DNA of 5,501 nt, from assembly GCA_018054805.1 (NCBI GenBank), contig JAGPIU010000011.1:1-5501 (forward strand), given 5' to 3'. This stretch comes from Paludibacter sp. (lineage in GTDB: Bacteria; Bacteroidota; Bacteroidia; Bacteroidales; Paludibacteraceae). Positions 5,132 through 5,501 of this stretch are shown here, in pieces. The stretch's first letter is position 1. Each line of letters begins with the position of its first letter. The notes beneath the pieces were generated by a model, which saw only the letters and a program-made list of their open reading frames with translations, ran no database searches and had not been told where the DNA came from. The position numbers and the translations under genes were made by a program.

Positions 5132-5501
5132 TTTCTACATTGTATATAATGATTCGTGTAAAATGCATGAATCTTTCTACATTGAGTATAATGAATCGTG
5201 TAAAAAGCATGAATCTTTCTACATTAAGTATAATGATTCGTGTAAAAAGCATGAATCTTTCTACATTAAGTATAGTGATTCCTGTAAAATGTATGAATCT
5301 TTCTACATTGAGTATAATGATTCGTGTAAAATGCATGAATCTTTCTACATTGAGTATAATGATTCGTGTAAAAAAGCATAATGTTTGTTGTCCTAATCTC
5401 TCCTGATTGTTGGCAATAAGTTCTTTGTTTGTGTGTATATCAAGAGTTGCCCTGTTCATTGTGAAAAGATCGAAGGAAATAAGCAATGGTGTGGAGAACA
5501 T
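5094..5501 (-). CDS. Doubtful ORF entering from right edge and reading through the 42-bp array
   Basis: The frame is open from the right edge to TAG at 5094-5096. An ATG sits exactly at 5501-5499, so a longer upstream part is possible. The first 43 residues or so (to about 5373) are non-repetitive and include MNRATLDIHTNKELIANNQ, which has a plausible, mixed composition; I do not recognise it. The rest is a 14-residue repeat of the type FTRIIILNVERFMH, hydrophobic and arginine-dotted, which is the translation of the 42-bp unit. Substitutions between units are mostly non-synonymous in this frame as well. Either a real gene from outside the window ends in or has been extended by the repeat, or the frame is open by chance. 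Confidence 0.25.
   Translation of the reverse strand: MFSTPLLISFDLFTMNRATLDIHTNKELIANNQERLGQQTLCFFTRIIILNVERFMHFTRIIILNVERFIHFTGITILNVERFMLFTRIIILNVERFMLFTRFIILNVERFMHFTRIIIYNVETLHFISDRVIRF
5132..5380. repeat. 42-bp tandem repeat array, five full copies and one partial
   Basis: Units begin with TTTCTACATT at 5132, 5174, 5216, 5258, 5300 and 5342, exactly 42 bp apart with no spacer. Copies differ by a few point changes; the fourth (5258-5299) has the most private changes, and the sixth has an extra A near 5370-5375 and then loses similarity. Each unit contains TATAATG (TATAGTG in the fourth) and GATTC ... GAATC half-sites, except that the second has GAATC and the fourth GATTCC. Because 42 is a multiple of three, reading frames stay open through the array on both strands. 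In the plus frame from 5124 nearly all differences change the amino acid (Glu/Lys/Val, Asp/Glu, Met/Lys, His/Tyr, Asn/Ser), which gives no sign of protein-level constraint. It is best called a minisatellite, with coding status open. Confidence 0.9.

Noticed and set aside
5186..5192. TATAATG words in each 42-bp unit as a set of promoters
   Set aside because: Bacteroidota promoters use TAnnTTTG, not TATAAT, and no TTTG lies at the right distance upstream within the units.
5132..5380. CRISPR array
   Set aside because: The 42-bp units abut directly and there are no unique spacers; no cas genes are in the window.
5124..5381. Plus-strand 85-residue repeat protein (FYIEYNDSCK-type units)
   Set aside because: It lies almost wholly inside the tandem array, has no convincing promoter, and unit differences are nearly all non-synonymous. 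Other frames are equally open, so openness is explained by the 42-bp period.

Overview
The window looks like chromosomal DNA from a member of the Bacteroidota, most likely Bacteroidales-like. Three things point there. Starts are preceded by A-rich or U-rich sequence with no Shine-Dalgarno motif. There is a TTTG / TAnnTTTG-type promoter candidate. A stand-alone one-domain RRM protein follows, a type common in that phylum. The assignment is inference from these traits and from codon and protein character, not from a database match.

Layout. Positions 1-633 hold the last 210 codons of a carbamoyl-phosphate synthase large subunit (CarB). A 304-bp spacer (634-937) with two compact palindromes and short A/T-rich repeats follows. 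Positions 938-4150 hold a second, complete CarB of 1070 residues on the same strand. The two C-terminal regions align without gaps over 210 residues at about 65% identity (136/210, counted by eye), so they are old paralogs and not a recent duplication. The complete copy is strikingly like the eukaryotic CAD/CPS1 type and less like E. coli CarB in many diagnostic segments.

Positions 4151-4644 are non-coding. They hold a small palindrome framed by near-perfect direct repeats, a 14-bp-stem hairpin that probably ends carB transcription, two simple-sequence arrays (AAGACAA and AAACYYTG units), and then a promoter candidate and a G-free pyrimidine-rich leader. These lead into an 81-residue RRM RNA-binding protein (4645-4890), which is closed by a textbook intrinsic terminator (4913-4949).

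The right end (4950-5501) is gene-poor. Its main feature is a perfectly phased 42-bp tandem repeat (5 full copies and a sixth partial one, 5132-5380). It stays open in several frames, so it generates ORFs of doubtful reality on both strands. A minus-strand frame entering from the right edge (5501 to 5094) may be the end of a real gene that runs into the repeat.

Functionally, the two CarB proteins would each combine bicarbonate, ammonia from a CarA glutaminase and two ATP into carbamoyl phosphate for pyrimidine and arginine synthesis. The differing effector-domain sequences suggest the copies may be regulated separately. The RRM gene appears to be an independent transcription unit. No mobile element, CRISPR array, tRNA or rRNA was found, and I see no convincing new defence or mobile system. 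The most unusual items are the tandem eukaryote-like CarB pair and the repeat architecture.
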